This document shows, piece after piece, positions 22,327-33,079 of a DNA stretch of 64,000 nt; position 1 is the stretch's first letter, and the number at the start of each line of letters is the position of its first letter. The position numbers and the translations under genes were made by a program. The DNA lies in contig NW_004955423.1 in assembly GCF_000276665.1 (NCBI RefSeq), positions 4,562,807 through 4,626,806 of the forward strand, read 5' to 3'. The notes beneath the pieces were generated by a model. It had not been told where the DNA came from, did no database searches, and saw only the letters and a list, made by a program, of their open reading frames with translations. Source of the stretch: Chinchilla lanigera (lineage: Eukaryota; Chordata; Mammalia; Rodentia; Chinchillidae).

Positions 22327-22364
<38 letters not shown>
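22200..22364 (+). repeat. B1 SINE with (CA)n tail, antisense to LRRC8B
   Basis: GGGTGGTGGGGTATACCTCA, GCTGAGGCAGAAGGATCCCC, GAGTTTGAGCCAGCCTGG and AGCGAGTTCAAGGCCAGTGT form a B1 on the plus strand. Its 3' end runs into a CA repeat. The flanks AAGAATTGTA at 22190-22199 and 22365-22374 are an exact target duplication. Confidence 0.92.
22329..22362. repeat. (CA)n microsatellite
   Basis: An uninterrupted CA run of about 17 units that has replaced the A-tail of a B1 SINE. Probably polymorphic; it lies in the LRRC8B 3' UTR, where it is transcribed as (TG)n. Confidence 0.95.
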
Positions 22365-22367
<3 letters not shown>

Positions 22368-23399
22368 AATTGTACCCATGCAATTGCACAGCAGCGGGGG
22401 TAGAAGAGGGAGATGATGTAGTCATCCTCTCACAAGGAAACCCCCAAATATTTTAGGGCATAAAACATAAGCCTTTTGTTATCCGAAAGTAATTAGTGGC
22501 AGAGTATAAAAATCATTTTGGTACAGAATGCACACAAACACGAGAATCATAAACAGACCAAACCAAGTATTAGGAGTTCTTGCAGAAGTGTGTGTGCTCT
22601 CTGTACCTTACAAAAATCATTTTCACAGAATAGGATCCAAGATCACGCAGTAGAAAATGTTTGTTTTACATTTCATATAAAATTCTTAACAAATAAAAAG
22701 GCTTTGACAATAATAGACACGAAGAAATTTTTGAGAATATATTGATTTTTGGAATGCTCCAAAGATGACAAATCTTAACGACCCTGTCCAGGCAAAGGCC
22801 AAAGGCAGGCGTTTTTCTCAGGGCTTCTCATGGCTGTTCAAAGAAAAAGAGATTAAGGAAGACTCAAGTAAGCCGGGAAAGGAAGTAAAAATTAAGCCAA
22901 AGGGAATTCTGCCAAGCGTAATACAGCCTGCCTAAAAACATGTCAGAGCATAAATCACAGACAGCGGTGAGCATACATCAAGGAAATTTATACTGATGAG
23001 TTGTGATTTCGGTGACAAACATCAAAGCAGGAAGTCAGTAAAAGCGAGTGTGCAAATAAGTAATAGGGACTGGAAAGAAAGAAGAACACTTGTAGTTTTA
23101 AGGGTAAAAACTGCAAGGTAAAGATTTAATAATTTCATGCCTCTCAATCCATCCTCAATGTATACTTCTTATAATATCTCAATAAATTAAAAATCAATTA
23201 CTTACAAGATTGCAGTTCAGCGTTAACACTTTTACCTATTTAACTTCAGGACAGACACTGAGTTGCTTTAGCAAGATACTTGGTGGATCATAATCATCAC
23301 CCATTTTTGAGTTTTATAATTTAAGGAATTATTTCTCCTTTAAAGCAATGGGACATAATTTCAAAACTGCTCTTGAGACGCGGGTCCCTGATCTTTAGG

Positions 23400-23672
23400 T
23401 CAACATTTATCTAAGCATGTCTGCAAACGTTCAGTCACAGGGAGCGGAAGCGTGCTGAGCAAGCTGTCCTCCACGATCAGACAGCTGCGTTTCAGAGCCT
23501 GACACCCTTCCAGCTCCGGAGGCAGTGTTTCCAGGTAATTCCCAGTGAGCTCCAGATGAGTGAGGTTCGACAGCTCACCCACCCGAGGGGACAGCTCGGT
23601 CAGGCTGTTTCTCCCCAAAAGCAAACACTGGAGCTTCTTGCACTGAAACAGCCCATCTGGTAGTGTCTCGAT
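23400..23672 (-). CDS. LRRC8B: LRRC8B last coding exon (residues 714-803)
   Basis: This is the final coding exon of LRRC8B. It opens at ATCGAGACACTACC after the acceptor TCTTTTCTTCCTCCCCAG, and joins in phase 0 to the donor at 30914. It encodes 90 residues, 714 to 803, beginning IETLPDGLFQCKKLQ and ending VTERLQTCLDKC before the TGA at 23402-23400. The segment holds the last leucine-rich repeats (LLLGRNSL, LTHLELTGNYLETLPPEL) and the C-terminal cap. The LRR domain faces the cytoplasm and takes part in channel assembly and gating in the LRRC8 family. The two exons together give 803 codons with no stop or frameshift, matching the family member's normal length. The small exon is easily missed because it is separated from the main one by 7.2 kb. 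I am very sure of the assignment; exon borders follow consensus sites. Confidence 0.95.
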   Translation of the reverse strand: METLPDGLFQCKKLQCLLLGRNSLTELSPRVGELSNLTHLELTGNYLETLPPELEGCQALKRSCLIVEDSLLSTLPLPVTERLQTCLDKC

Positions 23673-25451
23673 CTGGGGAGGAAGAAAAGAAGCTGGTGAA
23701 CCTGGCCTGAGGTACCGCGATGGTACATTCAGTTGCTTAGAGACCTGAGCTGCATGACTCTAAAAACACACCTGCAGGTTTACAAGGCTACATCAACAAT
23801 GGCGATAAGGGAGTAGATACAAAGGTGGGGAACGTAGGGACAAGAGTACTGTCGGGATACAGGATGACGCTCTTACAACATCTGAAGTGCTGCTGTGCAA
23901 GGGTGGGCAGCTGATTCGGCTCTGCGCATTCTAACCAGCAAGCCTTAATGAAACAAACTCACTGTCCTAAGTTTAAAATACAACAACAACAACCCAGTAA
24001 CTCAGGAGAATCATCATTATTCTTGAGGCCTGGATCTGAAGTAAATTACTCTCAAGAGTCCTCATAAAGAGTTTACTGCGTATGTAATGAGCAGCATCCT
24101 TAAAAACATCCTAAAACCAGGCGCAAATCTTCCTATACTGTTTTCCTTGGTATAAACCGAAACGTGATTGTTTTTTAGTCTACATAAGCACAGACAAGTG
24201 GATGTGATATATGCATATACATTCTGATCCCCTCCACCCCGCTCCCTGCAGCCGCCACAGTGGATCTGTGTCAGTGCATCGGAGGATGCAGGCTGAGCCC
24301 AGGGTCCTTTCACCCCTGTCTCTAACAAGGCCATTTCTGGCGTATTTAGCCTTCTTCCTGTGCTCTGGCATGGTTTCAATTGAACAGCTCATGTCAGAGG
24401 GGTAACTTAAATATAATAAACAGCCTGCTCCACGGGACTGCTCCCCTGTATGGGGGGCAGGCTCCAGGCGAGTTTCTAGGGAGGTCACAGTGCACATGCG
24501 CCACAGGTTCATTGCGGCGAGTCCACCAAAGAAATGGGGTGCACACGCTCCGTTCAGCTCGTCACTCCGTGGGGGTGCGTCTGAACCAAGCACTGCTGGG
24601 GGGCACGGCTCACCTATACTACACTTGATATTTGTCACACGGCTGAGAAGCGATCACACCTATGCCAGGTGTTGGCCGGGGACAAGAGGAACCTATGACA
24701 CTGTGGCATGGTACACTGTATAAGCTCCTTGATTCAGGAAGCAGCTTTGTTAGAAATAGGGCTAGACGGGCACCTGGGCTCAGCCTCCATCCTTTGATGG
24801 GCTAACACAGAGCCACTGAGCTCGCTGCTGGGGAAGGAGCTCCCAGAACCGCCCAGAGCTCTCCCTCCTCCGAAGGACAGACACTCTTCATATAAACTAA
24901 AGGATGATCAAACGATTAAAAAAATGCTTGTTATTTTAGAAACCCCCTCTTCTGCATCACTGCTGCATACATTCAGCGCTGGCTATCTTTGGAAATAAAC
25001 CAAAGATGACTGTTGTTAAGAGCAACACTCTGCACAGATCATTGTAAGATACAATATTAGGTATAACGTAAGAAAACTATCTACACACTTACTTCTTCTC
25101 AACAGAGGATGTGCATCTACATGTACAGGTGGTCTTCAGTGTTGAGAGAGATGAGGTAGAGAGCTGAGAGAGACAGAGGGAATGCAACGCCTTTGAAAGC
25201 CACCCTTTCTGGTCAGAAAACTTGCAGCTCAGAGGTGGGGCCCGTGTGGAGGGAAAAGGTGGGCCTGTGAGTATGCCCAGGGCCGAGGGTGCCTGGTGGA
25301 GCCTCAGTAATGACTTCGGCAAACCCACACAGAACAGGGAAGGCTCAGTTCACATGCATTCAGTGAGCATGTGCTAAAAGCCTCTTTACCAGGCTCAAAG
25401 CTAGGTGCTGGTGAGAGTGTGGAGCAGAAAGACAGCCTTTATGAACTTTCG

Positions 25452-25535
25452 GTTAGGGCTGGGGATATAGGTCAGGGGTGGAGCACTTCTCATGTTTAAG
25501 GTTCTAGGTGCCAAACAAATAAACAAACAAGAACG
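25452..25535 (+). repeat. ID SINE, diverged
   Basis: GGGCTGGGGATATAGGTCAG, GGAGCACTTCTCATGTTTAA and an AAACAAATAAACAAACAAG tail. The head is a clear ID; the B-box half has decayed. Confidence 0.75.
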
Positions 25536-25544
25536 TTTATCTAA

Positions 25545-25775
25545 GGCAGGTGGCCAGGAACGTCGCAGCCTTGCCACTGCTGACACCTGGGTGGGGCAAT
25601 TCTTTCTCCATGGGGCCATCCTGTGCATTGTAGTGCGTTCAGCAACATCCCTGGCCCCTACATACCCACCGGCACCACTTTCCTTCCTTGTTGGAACAAA
25701 GGAAGATGTTGCAAGGTAAATATCCCTTGACGGATTAAGTCCTCCTCACCCCCCACCCCCAGTTGAGAAGCACTG
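25545..25775 (+). repeat. hAT-Charlie-type relic
   Basis: GGGGCAATTCTTTCTCCATG, CCATCCTGTGCATTGTAGTG, AGCAACATCCCTGGCCCCTA and GTTGAGAAGCACTGGTC follow a well-known non-autonomous mammalian hAT-Charlie element ending GTTGAGAACCACTG. The family name is not certain. Confidence 0.65.
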
Positions 25776-27292
25776 GTCTAATGAGATAGAGAAACATGAA
25801 GCAATTACATGAAGAAAGAGTGAGTCTGGAATGGGCGGTAACCCAAGCTGCAGGAGGGAATACACATTCCTCTTCTTCAGTCAACTCTTAACTGCCAGCA
25901 GTGGCTTAACTGGGCTGATTTCCTACTGGCTGATCAGCCTGAAACCACTGTCCTTACTCTCCAGTCTGGTGTCAGCGCTACTGTGTTCCCATCAGTTCTC
26001 TTTCAAATCTCCAAATCTGTGATGGCAGTGGACTTCTCATCCTACAGCAGATGATTTCACTTGGCGTTCTGGCACTCTTCTCCACCCCGACAGAGGCTCC
26101 AAGACCTCTCAACACTGCTTCCAGGAGTGATCGGGGGGCTGTAGCTGGTGGGATTCCCTCCCACTGCCAGGGCTTCCTCTGCTTGCCAGCGCCCGGCTGA
26201 GATCCTGGCCCTAACACCACCTCAATTCAATTTTCCTAACGAACCGTGGGGAACTTTATTAAGAAACTCAAAGACTTTCCAACTCAATAATTTTATCATG
26301 AGTAAATTTACTTGCAAATAAAAAGCTTTCTTGAAGTTTACATGAACACGGAACACATTTTGCTTATCAATAAATTCTATAAAAATGTTTCATAAGATTA
26401 ATTTATATCTAATTCATTTAGTGTGCCCTGTCTCTTAGCATGACACATGAGCCAGAGAGGAAATGTTACTTTAAATTGACCACTGGTTTTTCTAAAAAGC
26501 CAAGGGAAAAATTTACAAGCCATTAGAGATGATAAAATGCACAAAAAGATGTTTTATAGAATCAACTATACTATATAATATAAACGTATATAAAATGTAT
26601 AATAAACTAAAAAACAAAAGGATAGAAAAACAAATGGCTATATTACCACTCTATAGCTTTGGTAACCAGGTGTCTTCAAAATGCACTAGGGTCCCAAGGA
26701 CATGGTCTCTATTTCCATAGTTCTCTTTATCTATGGCTGACACTGATAGCTGAGTACCCTACCCTGCCGTGTTCCAAAGACTGGGTGGGACCTCACTTTA
26801 GAATCCTTCTCAGTGTTAGATTTCCTTTTTAAAATACATGTTATTTCAGGACACAGTAACTAAACCCATGGAGTCAATCATTTCAAGAAACAAGGCGGTA
26901 TATTCCCATTTAAGTAGTGATGTAAAAACAATAATAAAAGGCACTGTCATAGATGAGCTTCAGAGGGAGTTTCTACATTATTTATTTTAAGGCTAGAAGT
27001 TCATAAAAGGAATAAATGTACAAATGTGCAAGTTGAAAGACGGATGTATGTAAATCAGAGTGGTTCATAACATTTGAGAAACTTTACTTAAATCCTTTCC
27101 CACACCTTGTACTTCTCCCTCAAAACAGATGCCAACATAATCTGCATAATCCAAAGACTTTTCAGCACTTGGAGAGGGACGGATACTGTTTCTTCTCTCC
27201 CAGCTTCCACACCATCTGAACACCACACCACACCCTGAACATCTGAACATGTTATGCATTTATATAACGAGATAAACAACACATACACTTTT

Positions 27293-27387
27293 TTTTTTTT
27301 TGGTTTTTCTCCGGTACCGGGAACCGAACTCACGACCTTACGCTTGCCAGGCAGGCGCTTTTGCCGCTGAGCTAAATCCCCAGCCCC
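27293..27387 (-). repeat. ID SINE with 17-bp target-site duplication
   Basis: In reverse complement: CTCCGGTACCGGGAACCGAA, CTTACGCTTGCCAGGCAGG, GCCGCTGAGCTAAATCCCCA. It is flanked by an exact ACAACACATACACTTTT at 27276-27292 and 27388-27404. It retains several CpG sites, suggesting a young copy. Confidence 0.95.
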
Positions 27388-29734
27388 ACAACACATACAC
27401 TTTTAAGTGATGAAATTAAAAATGTAAACATTTGAGTGTAACTTTTTTGTAATGCAGGCCTACTGATGAGAAGACTGGAATTTATTCATGAACACTGGAA
27501 ATTTGAATTCCATGTAATTTTCATGTGTCATGAAATGTTATCCTTTTGACTGTTCTCTGATTCATTACAAAACATAGAGACTACTCTTTCTTGGATCATA
27601 TAAAAGTAGGCTATGGGTGGATGTGAGCCCAAGCCATTAAGCTGCAACCTTTGGAGCAGACAATACACAATGTTCATTTGAGAGATGCAGCTCTGTCTCT
27701 TGCTTTAAATCTGTATCTCTACCTTGAAATCAAAATCGATTAAACCTTTCCATGGGGTTTCACTTCTTCAGTGCCCTCTCCCTATTCTCCACATGCATAT
27801 TCAGAGCTGCCTACGAAGGTTCTAGTGCAGATTACTTAGCACTTTCCAGTCTTACCCTACTCACTGTCCAGTGAATCAAACATATGCTGGAGGGCACACT
27901 TCCAGCCACTCCCCATTCTCACCCACCTGGTTAAACATTCATCTCGTATTACACCTGGGCATCCTATTGCACTGCCTTGCATGTGCTCCATCTTTTATAT
28001 TCCCCTAATACCGTGTTTTCAGGTGTGTTTCACGGAACACCCTCCCACACACTATTATGAAAAAGGAGTCTTGCTCAAACACGCCGGTATATGCGGCACA
28101 CTGCGTTTTCCTTTTGGAGAAGCACAGTGCACAATGATATGCTACAAGTGCTGAGGATTCCTGCAGGGATATGGTTAGAAAAGAAATACTTTTTGGGTGA
28201 TAGCACCTGTTACCATCCTGCGCAGGAAACTCTGGAATGACCTGTTAGTGAGTACCTGCCACCTGGGGACTCCCTACTTTACGGCTTGGTGGGAAGCAGA
28301 GCTCATTTCATACTACAGAAACTAACACACCAGATTCTTATCCCTTACAGCTAAAGTGTGCACGTTCAAAAACTGTGCTGACCAGGTGCTCAGACTGGAG
28401 CTTGGAAGTGAGGCTGTCAAGGTGGAAACTATGAGGAACAGGGATTTTCTGGTCGGGTAGAGGGTTCGGGGGGAGGCCTGCTGTAGTTTTCAGAGACAGA
28501 ACTGGCGTCCAGTGCTGGTGTGTTAGTGTGGGCAGCGGCAGGGTACCCTCACTTTTGTGTTTCACCTTGGCTGTGGTCCTCACTGCTGTGTGGCTTATTT
28601 CGTGTGTGACTAGCCCAGGCTTGATTTTGTAGCCTTTTTGCTTTTCCTAGTACTGAGTTGCTCAGTATACTTTTAATAAAATGTCACATCTAAATATTTA
28701 GGAGTCCAATGTGATATTTTATTTTCTAATTTTCGTAAGTACTTTGGTCTCATAGAATCGTGAGAATCTAATGCTACCTTGCAAAATAGTTAAATCTCCA
28801 CATGGAACATGAATCCCTGACTCCTGCTAACAACACTTCCACCAAGTGGCTGGTAATCTGTACCTGGTGAGTTTTGGTAGTGAGAAAATCCCTTCTCCCT
28901 CCTAAAATACTCTAGCCACTGTTCAGTGGCTAGTATGGACATGATTAGAAATCTTTCCCTGGTTGTTCTAGTTCTAACACTTCTGGTTACCCCCCACAAG
29001 CATTGTTCTCCATGTAGATCTTCCAAATACTCGAGCCCAATATGTTAGACTGATCTCACTCCCAACTGCTTCAACACCCCTGTCGTTAGTTGGGAGGGTT
29101 CCATCCAAGAGGAACTTTTTGTCTCCCGGAGGCTGTCTTCTATGTGGATTCCAGTGAGTTTCTTCATCTGTTAAGTAAGCCTTCACAGTGTTTCTTTGGA
29201 TTCTAGGTTCTGAGGTGAGTGTTCCTCACCCATTCAAAGGTATCATGTTCTTCATTTTGGCTCTGAGGACGCTTAGCAATCGCCTTTTCTCAGGTTTCTG
29301 AGACAGGACACTCAAAGCTACTATTCTGCTTTGCCCACAGAGTACTTTCAGCCTAACACTTTTCATGTGCTATGTACTATCTTCCCCTATGTCTGGCAGA
29401 ACTTATTCAATAAAGGAGATGTCTGATATTCTTCCCCCAATCTCTCAGCCAAGAGCAAAAACCTGGTATCAAAAGCACCAATGTTCTTAAGGTTTCGCTA
29501 ACTTCACCTAGCAAAAGTGTTAACCTGCTGCTATATTTAAATAATGGCGGCCAGGTAACAATTTAATCAGTTGTGTCTTTCAAAAATTCATGCACTGTAA
29601 CAAGTTAGAAGAACTAATGCTTCGCAAAATAATTATCTATGCCTCTTTACTACTAACCTAACAATGGAAAATGTGTGACCAAATATTAATGTTAATCAAC
29701 TGCAAAATTAAGCACTAAATGATAAACCTCTAGT

Positions 29735-29890
29735 TTTGAGGTTTTCAAAGTCTGGTCATCAGCTTCACCTAGAGATTTTTCAGAAATGCAAATTCTTACA
29801 CACTACACCAGACAACTCAATCAGAAACCTGGAGGGGTCTGGTAATCTGTGTTTTAACAAGCTCTTCAGGTAATCCTACCAGTCTAGATT
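29735..29890 (+). repeat. MER5A-type hAT relic
   Basis: GGTTTTCAAAGTCTGGTCAT, CATCAGCTTCACCTAGAGAT, AGAAATGCAAATTCTTACAC, AATCAGAAACCTGGAGGGGT and TGTGTTTTAACAAGCTCTTC follow the MER5A consensus in order. Confidence 0.85.
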
Positions 29891-30151
29891 GATCCTAATG
29901 TAGGTTTAAAACTTCATAACTGAAGATTTCTCACATATCTTAGAACAGACTTTCTCCTTTTATATATGAGCAAAGTCTCAGATTTCTAAAAAAAAAAAAA
30001 ATCAGCATGTATTTTCTTCTCATTTTCCAATTTTTTGGCATTTCTCTCACATCCACGGTTTTCAACAATAACGTCTGACAATTGTGTTCACTAGCCAACA
30101 CCACACTCATGGCTATGTTTAGCATGAAATACGAATTACAAAAGGTCTAGA

Positions 30152-30237
30152 AGTTAATACATTTTTGGGTGGGGTCGGAGAAAACAGCAGTATTAACAGC
30201 AGTTAATACATTTTTGGGTGGGGTCGGAGAAAACAGC
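30152..30237. repeat. Tandem duplication, period 49 bp
   Basis: A unit starting AGTTAATACATTTTTGGGTG at 30152 recurs at 30201. The first 37 bases of the unit are identical in both copies; the second copy ends at 30237. It lies in the LRRC8B intron about 680 bases from the exon. Confidence 0.93.
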
Positions 30238-30914
30238 TTTTCAAGTAGAGGAAGATCAGTTTCCTGTCTTGGCCAATCTAACTTCTGTTCCCCCTTGGAC
30301 ATGATCCTCACCCTCCTACCCCCTTCAGACTTAGCCCAAGTTTTTTTCTTTTTCCTCCCCCTTCCCATTTTAACCTACAAAACTACTCATTTATTTTGTT
30401 TTTTATTTCAGTGAAGTTACATTTTCCTTACTTGGCTTTACTGTAGAAAATTATGATTCATTTTTAAGCATGGACGCTGGAAAAGGCTTCTAAGAAGCCC
30501 TGGTGCTGCATTATAGAGCCAGGCCTTTCATTTTGAATTGTGTTTCTAGATATCCAAGCAGATGTCAAGTCTTTCTTTTTTTAACTGCATCACAAAAAGG
30601 ATTTATGAATAATTCATAATCTCAGTATTTTTAAACAAAAAGTTATCCTCTTATGGCACATTTAAGAGGCTGCAGAGTTTTACCAAGCTTTATAAGCACT
30701 GAAGAACTTACCAACATAAAAAGTAAGCTCCACCATAATTCACCAATTCATTTAAAATACTTAAACTGTGATGTTCATGTAGGGAATGGGGAAAGGGGAT
30801 ACAGAGAACGAACATTCGTTGAGCAACTACTATGTGCCTGAACTATGCCAACACTGACATATTTTTTCAAGCACAGCAGAGCCTCAAAAGACTAGCAAGC
30901 ATGGATTTACTTAC

Positions 30915-33053
30915 ATTGTTGTTGGTCAGGGCGAAGTACTGCAAATTGCTCAGATACTGGATTTCTTCTGGAATGAAGGTCAGGTGGTTATAGCTTAGAT
31001 CCAAATAGTGTAGTTTGGTGCATAGAAAAAGCTGCAAGGGCAGATTCTCAATATTATTATGATCCAGAAAGAGTTGCTCTAGGTTAGATAATGCCCCAAT
31101 CTGGGCAGGGATATAAGCAATGTTATTGTGCCATAACTTTAAGCAGGAAAGATTCTGAAGATGCTGGAAGCTAATGATCTCTTCCACAGTTTTCAGGTTA
31201 TTTTCCTTTAGATCTAACTCATGCAAATTGTTCAGGCTGAAAATGGAGTGCGGAATGCGTTCCAGGTCACAGCTGATCAGTTCTAGGCTTTTCAGATTGA
31301 CCATCTTTTTCAAGTTGTTCAACACAACCAGTTTGCTGCCCTCGTTATCAAGGGACAGTTTCTGCAGTGAAGGGAGGAGGTCTGTAACAACCTGGGGGAT
31401 CCGGGACAGGCTGCTCTTCAGGTAGAGGGTCCTCAGGTTTTTTAAGTCCTGAAAAGCCTCCAACTGGGTGGTACTCAACTGATCAGGGAGAACACAGCCT
31501 GACAGATAAAGTTCCTTAAGATTTTTCAGGTGAAATACCCAGCGTGGGATTTTTCCCATCTCAGTGAATTTCAGGCGGAGGATTTTTAAATTTTCCTCTA
31601 GGAAGGCCAGTGCAGGATGGTCCACCACTAGGGACGAGTGGTACACATGAAGCTCCTTGAGATTGACCAGCTGCGAGACTGCAGAGGGCAGCTTAACCTC
31701 GGGGATAAGTTCTAGGCTTAGCACTTCCATCTCCGTTAACTCAAAGACATTGTCGGGAAGACCACTGAGCATAAAGAGATGCAGCTCTATCTTGTCCTGG
31801 GAGTTTTTCACAAGCTTACTTTTCAGTTTCTCAACGGTCCACTCGTTGTTGAGATTGATCTGTTTCAGTTTGTTCTCGCTGACCTCTGACAGGAATATGG
31901 AGAAGCGTTTGGAATAGAGAGGATCGTACTGATCAGCCAGGTGAAGGATGAAGGCAAAGTCATTCTTGACATCTGGGATATCACTGTAGTTGCTTTTTTC
32001 TCTTAGTGCTTCAAAGGAATATTGCTTTAGGGAACTCCTCAGCATCCACCACAAGCTGTAGGAGGAGGTGAGCCCGTAAAGTATTACCAAAATGACATAA
32101 AATGAAGCCAGGACCTTAAATATTTCTGCCAAGGAGTAGACACATTGGTAGCGCTTATATCCCGTAAAGGCCTGCACATCAACTGAACAGTCAATTTCAA
32201 GAGTGATGTATGTTAAAAAATATGGAACATAAGTTATGATGAAGACAAAGAGAATGACTTTGACTATGATCTGCTTCAGATACACCCGGTAAATGATGTC
32301 CTTCTGTTCCACATGCATGCGGAATCTTTTCACTTTTTCAAAGATGGCTTTGGCCTGTTCACCCTCCTTCTTGTCCAGGACACTGGAAGTTGGGCTTTCT
32401 ATGCTAGCTGACTCCAGGCCCGGCTGTGGGTAGGACAAGGACTGCTTGCCGGAATCAACATCAGCTGAACATCCTGAGGTTGAAAGCAAAGTCTTGGACT
32501 TGGAGAGTTTCAGGGGCCTCACGGATTGCTCGGCCACTGTTTCTGACAGGGCCCGGGTGGTCCACGGAGAATCGAAGCACTTGTGAAGGATGGCCACAAA
32601 ATGCTCCAGCCTGGAGCTGGTACTGGGGTAGTGAAGCCAGAAGTTGCTGCAGGCTGCAAAGATAAGAGTGTGCAAGAGCACCAGGTAGGGGAAAAACTTT
32701 GCAAACCAATGGAGCTGCTTCTCATAACAGACAGCATCAATGTAGGAGTACTGCTGCCGGTGGAGATCATTCTGGATTCGGAGTGGGAGAGGAAGTGGTG
32801 TCTCAGAAGCAGAGGATGTGTTCGTGCTGGCTTTCAGGATGTCCCAAGGCACGGCGCAGTGATTGTCGAATTCCACTTTGCAGGGCAGACAGCACAGAAC
32901 CCTGCTCTGCGTAAGCTGGAGAGCTCCGGCCAGCACAGCCACTAACAGCATGATGAGAGTGATGTAATACCAGAAGACGTCCCACCATGGTTTTAAGATG
33001 TGGTACGATGACTGGGCATCTGCTAAACATTTTAGCTCTGTTAGTGTAATCAT
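30915..33053 (-). CDS. LRRC8B: LRRC8B main coding exon (residues 1-713)
   Basis: LRRC8B is a pore-forming subunit of the volume-regulated anion channel, a hexamer with LRRC8A at the plasma membrane that releases chloride and organic osmolytes; a role in ER calcium leak has also been proposed. The frame starts at the ATG at 33053 (MITLTELKCLADAQSS) and runs to the donor AAT|GTAAGT at 30914. Four membrane spans are visible at about 25-48, 120-141, 262-284 and 305-335. The first outer loop has Cys 54, 55, 58, 66 and 109, and the second has Cys 289 and 304, the set expected to form the family's disulfides. A charged cytoplasmic loop lies at 142-260. From about 395, leucine-rich repeats fill the rest (LKELYLSGC, LHELDLKENNL, LEQLFLDHNNIENLP, LHYLDLSYNHL). 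The exon contributes 713 of 803 codons. Pannexin-like N-terminal and LRR regions are both complete. No anomaly is seen. Confidence 0.98.
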
Positions 33054-33079
33054 GACTTTCCCTTGGATGAGTGCAAAAA
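33054..33079 (-). other. LRRC8B: LRRC8B 5' UTR portion and splice acceptor
   Basis: Only 26 bases separate the acceptor from the ATG. The acceptor is a long pyrimidine tract ending TTTTCCTCCTGCAG, with the AG at 33081-33080. The start context is AAAGTCATGA, with G at -3, and there is no upstream ATG in the exon. The rest of the 5' UTR therefore lies in one or more upstream exons to the right. Confidence 0.8.

Larger units (their letters stand above)
18425..23399 (-). other. LRRC8B: LRRC8B 3' untranslated region (inferred)
   Basis: The region downstream of the LRRC8B stop codon (23402-23400) has no splice or coding signal and ends in a cluster of minus-strand AATAAA hexamers (18472-18477, 18452-18457, 18441-18446). 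A length of about 5 kb fits the long 3' UTR I know for mammalian LRRC8B. It carries three B1 SINEs: two sense to the transcript (19143-19290 and 21500-21655) and one antisense (22200-22364). The exact end and use of nearer poly(A) sites would need transcript data. Confidence 0.6.
23673..30914 (-). other. LRRC8B: LRRC8B intron between the two coding exons
   Basis: The intron is 7242 bases. On the minus strand it starts GTAAGT (30914-30909) and ends CCCCAG (23678-23673). It interrupts the reading frame between codons 713 and 714 (phase 0). Contents recognised are an ID element near 25452, a hAT-Charlie-type relic near 25545, an ID element at 27293, a MER5A-type relic near 29735 and a 49-bp tandem duplication at 30152. 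Elsewhere (23680-25440, 25800-27270, 27410-29730, 30240-30908) I see only unassigned or strongly decayed sequence, with no other exon. Confidence 0.9.

Noticed and set aside
22329..22362. Possible CRISPR-like or other regular array from the repeated CA and GA runs
   Set aside because: These are dinucleotide microsatellites without spacers, and the genome is mammalian.
24180..24638. Open frame of 152 codons on the minus strand inside the LRRC8B intron
   Set aside because: No domain or repeated motif, overlapped by other chance frames on both strands. The intron has no matching splice signals that I can support.
31174..32945. Plus-strand frames opposite the LRRC8B coding exon
   Set aside because: They are antisense shadows of a real coding exon; the minus-strand frame is 713 codons with full family structure.
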